Of a stretch of 64,000 bases of DNA, positions 23,786 to 38,442 are shown piece by piece (positions within the stretch are counted from its first letter, which is position 1; each line of letters opens with the position of its first letter). A program made the position numbers and the translations under genes. The notes under the pieces are model-generated. The model saw only the letters and a list, made by a program, of their open reading frames with translations. It did no database searches and was not told the DNA's origin. Source of the stretch: Amoebidium appalachense (taxonomy: Eukaryota > Ichthyosporea); the NCBI GenBank assembly GCA_963693365.1, contig CAVNZM010000012.1, positions 8,494,001 through 8,558,000 of the forward strand, read 5' to 3'.

Positions 23786-24058
23786 GTTATGCATTTAAGT
23801 ATGCTCAAATGCATCTATGCATGTATGATCTTACATAGCGGTCCTAAGCACTCTGAGGTGTGAATGCAGTGACCCGGGGTTACATGCGTTTTACAACTAG
23901 ATCTGCCGAGTATTGGATGGTTCTGTTCTTTTTGTTTTCTTTTGGGTTTTTTTTTTTTTTTTTTTTTTTTTGCTTTTCTTTGTTTTGTATTTATATTCTC
24001 TTTTTTTTTTTTTTTTTGCCCCTTTGGCCCCGATTACATATGAACAGTAACAGCAGCA

Positions 24059-24094
<36 letters not shown>

Positions 24095-24374
24095 TATGTA
24101 GTGATCGATTAAAGGTGGTATGAATGTGTGTAGGCATAACTTAATTATAACTCATGGCTTTGGCCTGTGGATGCAGGCCAATCCATCAATCACATCCCAA
24201 ACATTTTGCCAATGCTTTGGTGCCCTTTAACAAAGGCACCCTGCCGGGTCAAAGTGGCAGCTACTAAAAATAGCTTCCACCGTGGCGGATGCTGCTTAAA
24301 ATAGATTTTGTATGACAAGGGCCAGTGTTGCCTAATGGACCACCAAGCCCTCTGGCCAGATGATGCCCGAGTCA

Positions 24375-24530
24375 AAACACAAAAAAAAAGTAGGAGTATC
24401 GCCGTCCAAAAAATTATTCTCGCGCGATCGCACGATTAGCCAAATAGAGAAAATTGGGCGGGAAGTTTTTGCGCGCCAAAAAAAAAGTATTTACAAAACA
24501 CCAAAAAAAAGTAGGAATATGGATGTCGTG
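24375..24530 (-). repeat. Dispersed repeat, CCTACTTTTTT family, copy 2
   Basis: Read on the minus strand this has CATATTCCTACTTTTTTTTG, then GCAAAAACTTCCCGCC with AATTTTCTCTATT, then a second CTCCTACTTTTTTTT. It matches the copies at 7150-7262 and 25303-25396. Confidence 0.6.
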
Positions 24531-24994
24531 CTTACATCGTGGGGCAATGGAGGGGGGGGGGGGGGGGGGGGGGGAAAGAACGAAGACTTCAAGCTCATTT
24601 GAGTTTATGTACTACCGGGCTCAGCAATATATGGTGGTGTAAGACCTCTGGGTTTACGTATTCAGTGCAGGACAGCAGTCATATATATGCCTGTTTACGT
24701 ATGCATGAATGGTTTATATCTGTATGTGTTGTTTTGCACATATGTGTGTGTGCAATTGTATCAAGCTAGAGCCTCAGCAGGAGGGCATGTTTATGCTGTG
24801 TTGTGTTTGCTAGAACCCACTGGGCTTGGCTATTTTTTTATTTTTTTTTTGCTTCAACGACATGCGCACGCATGCCGTGTGTGTGGGGGTGCATATATAT
24901 GGAGCAGCGTGGTCGGAAGCATTTGAGTGCTCTCCAGATATCGGTACATGTACATGTACATGACCTTGCATTTCTGTGTGTGTGTATATGTGAC

Positions 24995-25041
<47 letters not shown>

Positions 25042-25073
25042 TGTGTGCGTGTGTGTGCGTCCGTGCGTGTGTG

Positions 25074-25113
<40 letters not shown>

Positions 25114-25125
25114 TGTCCGTGTGTG

Positions 25126-25157
<32 letters not shown>

Positions 25158-25302
25158 TGTATGTGTGTGTGTTTCAGTGGATAGGATTCCATTCTTAGTT
25201 TGCATATTTGGAACACAGTCGATGTGAAATGAAAGGACATGCACCTGTAGCATTTTTCTTCGTGTCATGCACAGTGTAACTATGATTTGCAAATTTAAAT
25301 GC

Positions 25303-25396
25303 CATTTCCTACTTTTTTTTAATCACCTTTATAATCGGGGGTTTTTTTTTTTTTCTTGGGTGCCAAAACTTCCCGGCTAAATTTCTATAATTGACT
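25303..25396 (+). repeat. Dispersed repeat, CCTACTTTTTT family, copy 3
   Basis: It starts TTTCCTACTTTTTTTTAAT, passes TTATAAT and a T-run, then GTGCCAAAACTTCCCGGC and TAAATTTCTATAAT. A short relic of the leading word is at about 25447. Confidence 0.6.
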
Positions 25397-26701
25397 AATC
25401 AGTCAGATCAATCGCAAATGTTTTGTCCGTACTAGATTTTTTGAGACTGCGATGTTCCTACTTTTTATTGTTTTATATATGAATGTTTTGCTGCACCAGG
25501 TTTTTGGTTTGTGGCTGTCCATGGGTTGCAAAGGAACTCCCAGGGGTTGATCAGTGAGAAAACGTGTAGGTGTGTGTCTGTCTGTGTTAATGTGTGTGGG
25601 TGTGTTTGCATGGACATTGTGTGGGTGTGCGCGTGAAAGTACGGCACGGATGATCGTTTGTTTGTGTGTGTGTGTGCGTGTGCATATGAGTGGGCGCACG
25701 TGCAAGTGGTCGTGCCCATGTGTGTGTGTGTACATGTGTGTGCACGTGGACCTTGGCAGGGGGGGGTACGTGTGTGGTGTGTTTATGTGGGGATCGCTAT
25801 GTTTATGTTGCCTGGATGTACCTACGGTGCCTTCTTTCCATTTTTTTTGCACTCTATTAACCAGCCGTCACGTCCCACATATAGAGCCTTTTAATTTTAC
25901 TTTAGCATTTGTACATATCTAGACCGATGGCTCGCCACATACGGATCGGCTGAGTTTCTTTAAGGTTTACGCTAGTTCTCTTCGCACATATATCTATTTA
26001 AGGCAACTTCACACGGTACCCTTTCATTACTGCAATCGTAGATGAATATTTGTCATCAACATTATGTACTATTGCTATTGTGAGAATGAAGGGATATATT
26101 AATCCTAGTCGCTTTGTTTTACCATGTTACGAGTATAATCTCATTATATTTGTGTGTGATGGGCTGTTTAGGCTTGGGTTATCTCTCACCCAATCACTGA
26201 CATGGAAAGCGCTAAGCCACCCAGAGTAGTTTTTATATGGGGAGCTCAGGTTCACCTAACCTAAGGAAACCTTACAACAACAAGAAGAAAAAATCATTAC
26301 ATTTATGTTTCCCTGCCACTGTTTACACCTATATATCGATTTTCGTGGCAGCGTGGAAATTTCCACTTAGAGCCTATGTACCGCATTCCCCTTGATTGTA
26401 TTGATTGTTACGTTAAGGCAGCGTTTTCTGCTGTATATAATACCCCCCCCCCCCCCCCCCCCTCACCCACCCTTTCTTCCCTAAAACCGCACACCAGACG
26501 CAAATCTTATCACTGCAACAAAGGTACTATTTACTCTACTATTTAATTCTTTTCAATTCCTGTACCCAATCAGAGCGACCAAACACCACCCTAATCCCAA
26601 CGAAGTATGTTTTCATTGATCCCAAATAGGATTTTATGACTCACTCACTCCAACAATGAACCCCCCGGCTACGTCGAAAAAGCCTCCTGTTTGAACCCCT
26701 C

Positions 26702-27833
26702 CTACACCACATACTCATCATACATCCCAGGGTCCATCTTCCCAACATCGCTCCTTCTATCCCAACTCATGGGTGTCTCCATCTGATCGTGCCCGTACGA
26801 ACCAAAACTATCGGTCAAAAGCGCTTCGAGTGCCGTTTGCTGTTGCGGGGTTAGAAGCGATGCCGCCAGCGACACATCCTGCATTTCCAACCCTGCCAAG
26901 CTCGATGACTGACTCACAACATTGCCAAACGTGTCCCAGCTCCCATGGACCTGCACCGGCGATCCCATGTTGAAGCTGTCCGACTGCATTCGCTGCACCG
27001 GCTGCTGCATGCGGTTTACCAAATGGGGCGCTACTCCCTCCGTGTGCGTGATGAATGCACCAGGGGGACAGGAGGATGTGCGTAGCGAAGAATGCATGAC
27101 AGGTGCCATTGGTTGAGAATAGTTCCTGTTCATGCCCGGATTGGGTTCGTTGTGAAACACAGCGAGAATGCTCTCCAAATCGAATGTCTCTTCGACGGCG
27201 GGATCACCCATGTCCATTCCATCGTACGAGCTCATGTAGTTTCCACTGTTACGACGTGACGTCGAGAGAGAATTCGTCAAATCTTGCATAGCAAAAGGGC
27301 CCTTTGGCGTACCAGGGTTATTATTCATCCCTTGATGATGCATGAACTCGCTGAACCCATTCCCAAGGAGGAAATCGGGGCACGATGAAGAACCGAGTGG
27401 TCCATGGGAGGGCGGGCTGATGGGGTGATGTTGTGGTGTGTGTTGTTGGCTGGGTGGTGTGGGGTATGGGGAGCTCGACATATGTTGCGGGGGCATATTG
27501 TGTTGGAGCGCTGCCTTGCGATTCAACGGGGAATGCTCAGAACCCGAGCTCGTCTCGTATCCGTTTCGTTGGAAAAAACGATCGATTAGTGGCGACGGTT
27601 TTTCGATGGAATCATGTGCGGGTGGTAGGTGCATGGGGTTTACCTGCGGTGAGCCGTTGAAAGCCGTTTGGGCCCCGCTAGGAACCTCTGGGAGAATATT
27701 TCCGAGACCGCAATCGTACGAGGCGGAAGAAAGGCAGCCGTCGTTGAGATTAGGTCGGGCACTCACAGAAACAGGCCGCTTGAGGCTGTGTTTCATGGCC
27801 ATATGAAGGCGTAGTGCGGACATACTTCCGTAC
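26702..27833 (-). CDS. Terminal exon of a putative C2H2-type zinc-finger transcription regulator
   Basis: A single long exon of 377 codons ends at 26702 with DEYVV. It starts after acceptor CCTATCAG in phase 2. Its first residues, YGSMSALRLHMAMKH, look like the second half of a C2H2 finger (H-x4-H), so the Cys pair should be in the preceding exon. The rest is low-complexity Ser/Pro/Gln/Met-rich sequence. It includes a His/Pro/Gln patch (PPSQQHTPQHHPISPPSHGP) and an acidic, hydrophobic patch (ETFDLESILAVFHNEP) that would suit a transactivation domain. Codon use is even and GC-balanced, unlike the repeat frames, and no internal stops occur. The zinc-finger assignment is inferred from half a motif. 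Upstream exons probably lie beyond the GA-repeat block to the right. Confidence 0.55.
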
Positions 27834-29930
27834 CTGATAGGTTTAGCGAATGTCAAAAGGGGTGCCTGATGGGATAAACAATGTTTGGAAGAGGAGTTTG
27901 TGTGGGATTACGAAGCAGCGATGTTAGTGTCTAAAAAGAAAGGGGAAACGATGGGAGAGCACTCTCGCAGATAACTATTAAACACGAGCAAGCCTGTAAG
28001 CATACTGTTGCCTCATATAGCCTGTCCACATGCATACAAAAAGAAAATTTTCCACCTTTGATAGTAAAATGATCGTGTGGAATAAAAAGAGCATGGGATA
28101 CCATTCACGATGCACGTAGAACCCGGCACAAGACCTATGAACACACGCCCACAGCAACCACTGGGTAACAATCCTTCTAACCAGGTGTGAGTGGACCTTG
28201 TACAACACTCACAAAAATGGCAAGCCTCGTTTAGAAAACTTGCGCACGAGAGGAACATATGGCGTGACGCGAGCCTGAATATTGGCTGCGACAACGTTAC
28301 AGGTTGGCCCTATTTAACGAACTATTGCACGCGCATTATTACACAGACAAACCATAAAAGAGAAAGGGGGGGAACTCAATTAAACCTACTTTTTCAGGCA
28401 AAAGCGAATAGGACACGGGAAGACTTTGTCCAATTCGTTGCTTTTGCGACGATAGCGTTTGGGTTTGTTTTTGTCTCTGCTGCTGCGCGGCGTGCCGGGG
28501 GTGCCAGGGCACGAGAGGTTATCATCCCCTGTGTCGTCCTTCATTCTCTGCTTACTAACAGTATAGACAGATGAACCTTTTTTGAGTGTACCAAAAATAG
28601 TGGGGCATGAACTGCAATATTATTATGTGTGCTGGAAGAATGACAGAAAACTAAAGGAATAGCCGTTGTCTTCTCATTTAGGGCCAAGGGGCTTTCCGAA
28701 AAAGAAAAGGGGAAAAAAACTACCATGCGGTTGTCTAGTTGCAAGGAGAAAAAAATGCCTTCGCTTTTCTTATCAATGGCACCGAACGGTTGCAAAATTC
28801 ATTCGTGGCTCCGAACTACCTATGTCCAAGCATTAGCTCGTTGTACTGTTGTGCCAACCCGCCAAAATTCAAAAACTTGCACGTTTAGCTACGAGCAGGA
28901 GGCGTAACGAAAATGCATGATGCAAACTCTCCATGAAACGTAAAGCAGCGATACTGAAATGTTTGTGTCATGGGAAAACAGGGCTGCCGTAGTGAGTGGC
29001 AGAGTGGCAGGCATCCGGCCGCCGGGCGCGAGCCACTCCTTTTGGGAGTTTATCGGATCGGCATGTGTGGAATGTTTTGTGATGACTTTGCGCCAATTGA
29101 AGCCTTAAGATGCAGAATACTTTTCTGCTGCGCTTTTTTGCGACTCCGAATTTGCAAGAAGCCAAAAGATAAGAAGGCGTAAAAATGAAGAGAAACTAAC
29201 AAATATTGAAACTTAAGATATATTTCTAATCTTTTTTTTTTCCCTGGAATGACGTTTTGAAATGCTGTCTTTTCATTCCTCAGTTGAACATAAAGGTCTC
29301 CAGAGAAAAGTGTATAGCCAATCATATCGATTTGTTTTAACAATTAGAAGAGGAGTGTAAATAGAATGCTTGCTCTGACAGTGTAGGCAACGGTGTACGG
29401 TGTTCGAGGCCCCCGTAGTAGCGCGTGCGCCCTACGGCTTGGTGCATCGTAGCATGCGCCATCCGAGTTCAAGTGGCTCAGGCACAACGAGTATACACAC
29501 AGTGTACATGCCACGGCACAGTATATACATACAGAGGTAGATGGCTGAAAGCTTTGAGGGGTTTGCCACATGCACATATACTGCGACACCTGGCTTGAAA
29601 CAGGGAACTTTCGTAGTATTGTGTTCGACTTGGCATTTGATCATACGTACGTAGTTGAACGACAATATTACTGAGAAGCTTGATGTTACCATTGTCCAGT
29701 TACTGATCATAGTTCATGCATGGTGCGCGTGGGCCGCTCGAAGCCGCTCCGCCAGTGTTCGCGAGGAATGATATCAAGTTCTGTATGCCACATGTACATG
29801 ATGTGGTGGCTTGAAGGCAGCCCGGCTACTGTGCCCAAGTGGCATATGTATCTGCATATGAACAACTTGGGCTGAACGGTTGCGCCTTCGTTGTTGCATG
29901 CGCGACCGAAAAACTTCAAGTTGGACACAC
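27834..29930. other. Stretch without a recognised gene, possibly intron of the zinc-finger gene
   Basis: Unique sequence with balanced base composition. Several short open frames occur on both strands (for example minus-strand 29707-29928), but none has splice borders plus a recognisable domain. If the zinc-finger gene extends past 30 kb, this is intron. Confidence 0.45.
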
Positions 29931-29954
29931 ACGGTAAACTAGCTGGGGAAGACC

Positions 29955-31650
<1,696 letters not shown>

Positions 31651-31981
31651 GAGGGCTGAGACCCTCGCGCCGCAGGCTACATACATGTAATCATGATGTC
31701 ACTTGGGGGGCAGATTTCTTGAAATGTGTACACTGTAGCACAAAATGCAACCCCTTGCAGGACATATCCATACCCAAAGTACTTCCCAACTCAGGAATTT
31801 GTCAGATCATACCTTTTACATATTCGTTGTAAAAACCCAGAAATTCTACAAGAAGTGGTGAACTCACGTATACAAAACTCTTTGCAATTGGGTGTACGGT
31901 ATACGGGAACTTGAAGTTCCGTGAGCCTCTGATGATGGCCGGAGTGAGGAATTTGCTTCGCTCTCCTCGTGAGCCACTCAC

Positions 31982-32032
31982 TCGTTGGAATGTTGGCGTC
32001 TAAGATCCCCCAAAACTTCTGTGTATTTTCAC
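31982..32032 (-). CDS. Possible short internal exon, minus strand
   Basis: A textbook acceptor (TTTTTCTTTCTCCTGCAG) opens a 51-nt frame, ENTQKFWGILDANIPT, which ends at a textbook donor A|GTGAGT. It enters and leaves in phase 1. It lies on the same strand as the zinc-finger exon and on the far side of the CT block, so it could belong to that gene. No domain is recognised. Confidence 0.35.
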
Positions 32033-32223
32033 CTGCAGGAGAAAGAAAAATTATATCGTACCGATTCAAATCATTCACATATCAGGTATTACTTGAAAAA
32101 CACATTCCACGACGTAATTCTACACTTCATATTTTTTATATTTCATTTCAGCGAGCTTATAAGTTGTTATGTTAACCTAATAATTACCATAACACGCATA
32201 CCATGGCATAGCATATGCAGTAT

Positions 32224-32490
32224 TATTTTTTTCTTTTGAGTGGATTTATTCGACGGAAAGATATGCAAGTATGCACGGCAAAAAAAAACTTCCCGGAATA
32301 GCTCAGATGCAAGGCATCCGATCCTTGACTACCCCGGTTGGAGTTAGCTTAGAGGGCCATTGCCATAGTTCTGCACCCAGGCGAGTCCCATCAGGGCATC
32401 CGATCCCCAATGCGCTACATCCCGGGATTAGAACCAGGTGCCTCCTGCGTCGGAGGCGAGGAGCTTACCCGCTTGGCCACAGCGGCTCCT
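32224..32490 (-). mobile_element. tRNA-derived SINE with a LINE-like poly-A tail
   Basis: On the minus strand the head is tRNA-like. An A-box TGGCCAAGCGGG (32468-32479) and a B-box GGTTCTAATCC (32425-32435) give a Pol III internal promoter, and a GCCTCC/GGAGGC stem lies where the anticodon arm would be. The body holds two copies of a GGATCGGATGCC word. Then come a T-run (32280-32288) and a tail with AATAAA and CAAAAGAAAAAAA. The tail from TGCCGTGCATACTTGCATAT to the poly-A is nearly identical to 63897-63950, which has no tRNA head. It is probably mobilised by a partner LINE sharing that 3' end. Confidence 0.72.
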
Positions 32491-32499
32491 CGTAGTATT

Positions 32500-34190
32500 G
32501 TGTAAGTTGTGGGGGAGCTATGTTGTGGGGGGAGGGGTTTATGCACTTTGTATTGCTGCGGACATCGTCAGGGGCCGCACAGGCTGACACAGCCTCACTT
32601 GACTATCACTTGATGGCCTACTGCGTTTTCCAGCGCAGCCAATTAAATGCAGCTATGACTGGCGGGAGCCTTTCCGATTTGGCGGCTTGCGAGTTGGTGG
32701 CGCCCCGCGAACCACGGACGAGAAGTGAAAAGCTTTCCTGTCACAAGTGTGCATGGACTCTGTGTTTAAATTTTAGGACATAAAAAGTTCTCAAGTTGGT
32801 TGGCACCACTTTCCAAGGCACACACAGTGACACGTGCATGATACAGTTTTTACAGCCAAATGAACACGGTGTGTCCTCCATTTTTGGCAAGCAAGCTTGG
32901 ATGGCATGGTCCAAGGGTGATCACGTGAGTTGTGAACTTTTCATCCCATGTAAACAATTCCTACAATAAACTTGGCGGCGCGGGCCCGGACCCGGCCCGG
33001 CCCGCCGTTCTACACGCTGAACCCTTGTTAGCCCCAAAAAGTGACCTTTAGATCCATGCGCAGCTGCCTTATATAGTACGATCTGAAACTTTTGTCCAAT
33101 GAAAATCGTTATCGCTCCCAATTTGGAAAGTGACTTTCGGGCCAAAAAGCTACCTAATCGGATCGCTAAAACGGTTTGGGTCTCTGCACGGTAGTATACC
33201 CGTGACTACTGAACCGGCCCGTATGAAAGGGATAGATACACGCGGCAGCGTTTTGATTCCTTTGCCAACTTCATGTCGAGTGAAGGGAGTACTTGCTTGT
33301 GTACTTACCCCCCCCAAATGAAAATTTTTGTGTTTTTCAATTTAAAGGTTTGGGCATTTCAGGGGCTGAACATTAGCATATATATGAATGACAGTGTATG
33401 CATGCTTTGGTGTCATCGATTGCATGATCATGAACATATATCCGGTTTATTTTGTTGTCAAAAAAAAGCATAAGCTATCTCTAATATATAGTAACCTATG
33501 AAGCCCAAATACGGAACGACACCCCTCAAACAACAGTTCTTTCCATCAAAGAGCACCCCTATTTCTGGTTATATCTCTGATCCACACCCGCGCCGCTATC
33601 TGCATGCGGAGCTTATGCCCCAGTGAAGTTTTGAACAACTTTTGCGAGCGAATGAAACACACACCAGATGATTTCTTTCCAGAGCTAAAGCCTCCTTTTT
33701 TCTTCGCGAATTCCTTGCCAGATCTGGCGATGCAACTTTCTAGCAGCCACTCAGCATGCAGCATGCATTTGCTTGCCGCCAAATTTCTAAAGTACATGCA
33801 TTTCCTCCCACCGGCCCATCTCAGCCATCTTCTGAAGATCCTTCTGTATATCTCCTTCTGCCCTCGGGCCACAATCACATGACATTATCCTGGCTTTCAA
33901 AGTTCAAGTTGCATCGGATCTTGCTTCGTTTTCAACCACGTCATCTGTACGTCGAGGCTCTTTCCTACTACGAGTCCTCCAATCATTCTGTTTAGTGACT
34001 CTTTTTTTCTCTTAGTACTTCATGCACCCCAAATTACTCAGTTGCTGCATTGCTGCACCGTAGCTCAAAACATTGTCTCTCGAGTGGCACTATCCTACAC
34101 TTGGCTTCAAGTGGGAATTTGGACTCCTAACTATTGTAAAGCTTGCTTTCACTTTCCACCTTTCTCAGTTACTGTAGTCTTGTAGTAGTT
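32500..34190. other. Mostly unique sequence with one ambiguous open stretch
   Basis: No gene is firmly supported. Positions 33604-33882 are open on both strands. The plus strand has an ATG-led 92-codon frame (MRSLCPSEVLNNFCERMKH...). The minus strand has a 110-codon frame led by GTG (IYRRIFRRWLRWAGG...). Neither has a recognisable domain, and the strand cannot be decided by eye. Confidence 0.3.
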
Positions 34191-34199
34191 GTCCGCCCC

Positions 34200-34820
34200 C
34201 TTCCCCTCTACCCCCCCCCCCCCCCCCCCCCCTGCCCCCCTCCCCTCCCCCTCCCCCCCCCCCCCCCCCCCCCCGACCTCGCTACCCTCACCCCCCCCAC
34301 CACCCCACCCCCACCCCCCCACCCTCCGGGCCCAATGGCCCCCCTCCCCTCCCCTTCCCATGTGGCACCCCCTTCTGTCCTCCGGCGGGCCGTTACTTAT
34401 GTGCCAGCTCAGTGTAGGGGTTAGTGGACATGAAGGTGCCGTTGAAGGGGCGGATCTAAACTCCTTTATTGTGTAGGTTTGGCCTTTAAGATTTGAAGAC
34501 TTCTCCGAAAGGTTTCCTAACTCAATTCTTCCAACTTGGCAAAGCTATTCAGCTTTTTTTGGACACAAAAACAAAGAAAAAAATAAAAAAAACCGACTCC
34601 CCATCACCACCTCACTCGAAGTGCATTAACCCATAGTGGCCCACTAACTTACGGTCTGAGTCTGAGTCTTTTCCCCCAACCTCAGTTCCTGTTGCCGCTG
34701 AAGTTCCCCACCGGATTTGTACACCATTGATCATCATTCCTCGCACCCCACTCTCCCCTCTCCCTCTCACCTCGAGCTACCCCATCCCTCGGGCCCTTCC
34801 CGCCCACCCTCTCCCCCCCT

Positions 34821-34856
<36 letters not shown>

Positions 34857-35181
34857 CCCCACCCCCCTCACCTCCCCCGGGCCCCGCCTTCTAGCCTCAA
34901 TGGAATCTGTTAACTTGATGATGCGCAATGATACAAGAATGCCTTGTGTGTTCTCCACGCTGAAAGTTCTTTTGATAAGCATACTACACACATTGTTATC
35001 ATGTACCGGTGTCTTGACTGAGTTGATGCCCTGCCCCCCCCCCCCCCCCCCCCCCCCTCCCCCCCCCGCCCCCCCCCGGCCCCCCCTCCTCCTCCCCCCT
35101 TCCCCCCCCCCTCCCCACACACACACACACACTGTGACGCACACACTGGCCACGCACACGCGCATGTGTGCATGTGTGTGA

Positions 35182-35236
<55 letters not shown>

Positions 35237-35718
35237 AGTAGATAGCCGCGCGCTGCCAGGCCCTATTCCTTTTTTTCAATTTACCTGCCGTAGACTGAGT
35301 CGACAATGTTTGGCCGAGATAGCATATAAACCGTGGCCCGGCCACATAATAAAGGTTGTGGGGCAGTTGCCCAGAACCGCACCATATCATTGCATCATGC
35401 TTGTATTCACTTCCCTTCCGGGCCCACTGGGTTTCCATAGCAACATCAAGTTGCAAGCACACGCCAGACATCAAGTAGGTTAGTCTCTTGAACTGCTGGT
35501 GCGTCACAGGCTAGGCCTAGCATCATGATGAAATCGTAAGTTCTAGGGTACTTTTCTGATTGTGAGTGGTAGGCGTGTCAAAATGACTCTTTACCCTCCC
35601 TCCCCCCCTCCCCCCTCCCCCTCCCCCCCTCCCCCCTTCCCCCCCCCCCCCCACCCCACCGCCCCCCCCACACACACACGACACACTCCTTTCCCCCGGG
35701 GTCAGTGAGCCCCTTCTT

Positions 35719-35749
<31 letters not shown>

Positions 35750-36100
35750 CAAAAAAAAAAACAAAAAAAAAACGCACACACACACACATGCACCTGCTCA
35801 ACCACCCACTTGCAGTTCTATATCGGCCTGTTGTCCTCCGAGGCTACACCTGACACACCCAGAGTCCACACGTGGGCCAATCTATCTGGACCCCCCCCCC
35901 CCCCCCCCCCCTCCTCCCCCTCCCCCCCACACATCGCCTTGATCGACTGAGTCAAACGGTTTCATTTTTCCTTTCCAAATATTTATGTCACTAAGTATTC
36001 GGGAGTTACTAACGGAGTCTCGTGTATACATAATATCAATAGCATCCCCCCCCCCCCCCCCCCCCCCCCCCCTCCTCCCTCTCCCCTTCCCCCCGCCCCC
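34200..36100 (+). repeat. C-rich plus-strand block with CA tracts
   Basis: C-runs occur at about 34210-34232, 34254-34274, 34823-34852, 35034-35057, 35719-35747, 35891-35910 and 36045-36072, with (CA)n at 35190-35234. By the strand rule seen in confirmed genes this predicts a plus-strand transcription unit. Confidence 0.85.
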
Positions 36101-36197
36101 CATCAGATCTCGGATCCCGTTCTCCCCTAATACTATCGCCCCAGGTGGCAGCCGTATGTGTACGTTTGTAGCCGGCCCATGTGCAATTACCAGTGCG
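34895..36197 (+). CDS. Candidate exons of an unrecognised plus-strand gene
   Basis: Three stretches have acceptor, open frame and donor. They are 34895-35008 (after CCTTCTAG; SMESVNLMMRNDTRMP..., donor G|GTGTCT), 35294-35474 (after a long pyrimidine tract ending CCGTAG; LSRQCLAEIAYKPWPG..., donor GTAGGT) and 36107-36197 (after CATCAG; SRIPFSPNTIAPGGS...FVAGPCAITSA, donor GTGTAT). Their phases do not join each other (1, then 2 to 0, then 2), so exons are missing or some are false. The middle one also reads well on the minus strand. No family is assigned. Confidence 0.22.
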
Positions 36198-36659
36198 GTG
36201 TATCCGTATTTGAAGCTTCATTGGAAGTACTTCTGGGCACCGACGAATTCAAATGTCGTTCTCGTGCCCGACCATCTATAGTACCTGGCACTGTTGATTG
36301 TTTTCCGGCCCAAATTTTTCACATCAAAAGTTTAATTAATAGCACCATTTTCAAATTTGACTTTTTTTTTACAGTAATGATTGTAATATTGCGTCTAGAG
36401 ATTTCCTATGTCAGCCAAGCACAATTCAAATTGATTTGGTTGCTCCTTTGTCGCCAAAATTTGGAATATCTCTTAACACCCCCGGAGCGACATGCGTACA
36501 TGTACACACGTTCGAAAAGCACGCAACAAACACCTTTGCGGTGAAAACGTCGAACGTTGACAACCTTGTGATACCCACAGAAGGATAGAGCCACGTTACA
36601 TCATAACTTATACGTAGAGCACATTCTCAGGTGGGATCCGGACCCGAAGTCGTCGATTT

Positions 36660-37135
36660 TACTTTGGTCGGGGGGAGGGGAGAGGGAGTGAGGGTATTGG
36701 GGTTGGGGGGGAAGGGGGGGGGGGGGGGGGGGGGGGGGAGGGGGCGGAGTTTGGGATGTTGAGGGGCCGAGGGGGGGGGGGGGGGGGGGTGTTGGGAGCG
36801 TTTGCGAGAGTATATTTATTCACTTCGTATGTTTGCCATCAAGTAACTATCGTATTGGTCTTATGGTATTCAACTTTTGTAGCCAGTGACCTATCTCACC
36901 AGTTATATATCTATATACAGATATTGAAAAAATTTCCGTTGAAATTAGAAAAAGTAGATGCAGACGGCCTAAGGCTTCAGGACACATTCACCGATCTAAA
37001 ACAGTTCATAGTGATCATTCGGCATTTGAACACAACAAGATGTACTCAAGCAAATGTGACCGCGTATTAAATGTGTGGGTTCGTGCATCGTGCATCGTGC
37101 ATCGTATATCGTGTACGTGTGTGTGCGTGTGTGAC

Positions 37136-37190
<55 letters not shown>

Positions 37191-37310
37191 ATGCTTGTAT
37201 GTGTGAATGTGCATATATGTGCAAGTGTGTGGTGTTGTGTGTGTGTGTGTGCCTGTTTGTGCATGTGCCCGCGCGCGTGTGTGTGTGTGTGTGTGTGTTC
37301 TCTATGCAAT
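36660..37310. repeat. G-runs and TG repeats between genes
   Basis: G-rich sequence at 36665-36790 with two long G-runs, then unique sequence, then a CGTGCAT short tandem (about 37082-37106) leading into (TG)n (37138-37186) and more TG-rich sequence to 37300. No gene is seen between 36200 and 37660. Confidence 0.8.
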
Positions 37311-37663
37311 TTGAAAGAGAGAAGCTGGAGCCCTTCACGAATATTCAAAAAACATCGCAAAGCCACATGTACCTTCATCAATATTACACAAACTTCCACC
37401 AACTCTGCCAAATTGTACATGAGCAACTGGTAGCCTTTTTGTCGAACAAAAAAACTACCAGTTGCTCATCAGCATATACACGGTCCTATATTCATGTAAA
37501 ACTTGCTTAATCAACACTCACTCAAACACAGAACTGTGAAAGGGAAAATCCTACATACAGCACTAAACCAACTGAATATGTACCCAACAAAAGCACGCTA
37601 AATATCTGCATACATTCCAAACCACATTCCATACATACCATCCTCCACCGTCCACCAATCATC

Positions 37664-38409
37664 TCACATATTGGGTACCTCCTGTTCCGTCTCCTCCTCC
37701 CCCAACCTCTTCCCCTTCCCACCACTCACTCCACTTGCAAGCCTCCACGCCGCCGTCGCCGCCGATAAAACCCCCCCATGATCAAGAAGGCCCCCAAGCT
37801 GCTGTGGTGCGCCGGTGCTGTACGAATAATTACTGTTCTGCGTGTTCGTTTCGGCCCGTCGCACCCATGGATGCATCATCACGATGTGCGCGGGCGGGCG
37901 AGATGAGGGATCGGTGGAAAGGAGTGCCTGAATGAGATTGCGGGCAGATGGGCTCAGGGCGGAACTGAGATGGTACTGGCCAGAGAGGATCTTTGCGTTG
38001 AGGCATTCCGGGTTCTCGTCCATAAAAGGATACGAACCGTGAAGCTGTGAGGGGGAGGGGAGGGTGGGATAAGTGTGTGTTCACCGAGGTAATCCGTTGA
38101 CTGCTTGAGGGAGAAGGGAGCGTGGGTAAGGGGGGGGGGGGGGGGTTTGAAAATCCCCCCCTCCTTTTTGCATGTTCTTTTTTCCCCTCCCCACCTCATT
38201 TCCCCTAGTCTTTCAAAAGGAACTTACAAAAAAAGGAGGGGGAGGGGGGAGGGGGGGGGGGTTAGATGTTAGGATGTAAGCTGTGTGTGCTTGTGTGTGT
38301 GCTTGCGTGTTGGCTGGGGGAAGGGGAGGGGGGGGGGGGGGGGGGGTTAGATGTTAGGATGTAAGCTGTGTGTGCTTGTGTGTGTGCTTGCGTGTTGGCT
38401 GGGGGAAGG

Positions 38410-38442
<33 letters not shown>

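Larger units (their letters stand above)
24124..26700. other. Intergenic region with two copies of a dispersed repeat and TG repeats
   Basis: No gene is supported. T-runs at 23946-23968 and 24001-24017 and a G-run at 24060-24091 precede it. It contains dispersed-repeat copies at 24375-24530 (-) and 25303-25396 (+), (TG)n at about 25000-25175, a TG-rich stretch at 25566-25785, and a C-run at 26443-26462. Confidence 0.6.

Noticed and set aside
32400-32490. A functional tRNA (Leu/Ser-like) gene
   Set aside because: The A- and B-boxes are good, but the acceptor ends do not pair, the anticodon arm is irregular, and the body and poly-A tail mark it as a SINE.
36107-36197. Sec23/Sec24 similarity of NTIAPGGSRMCTFVAGPC
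   Set aside because: The resemblance to the Sec23 trunk motif is short, neighbouring candidate exons do not resemble Sec23, and phases do not join.
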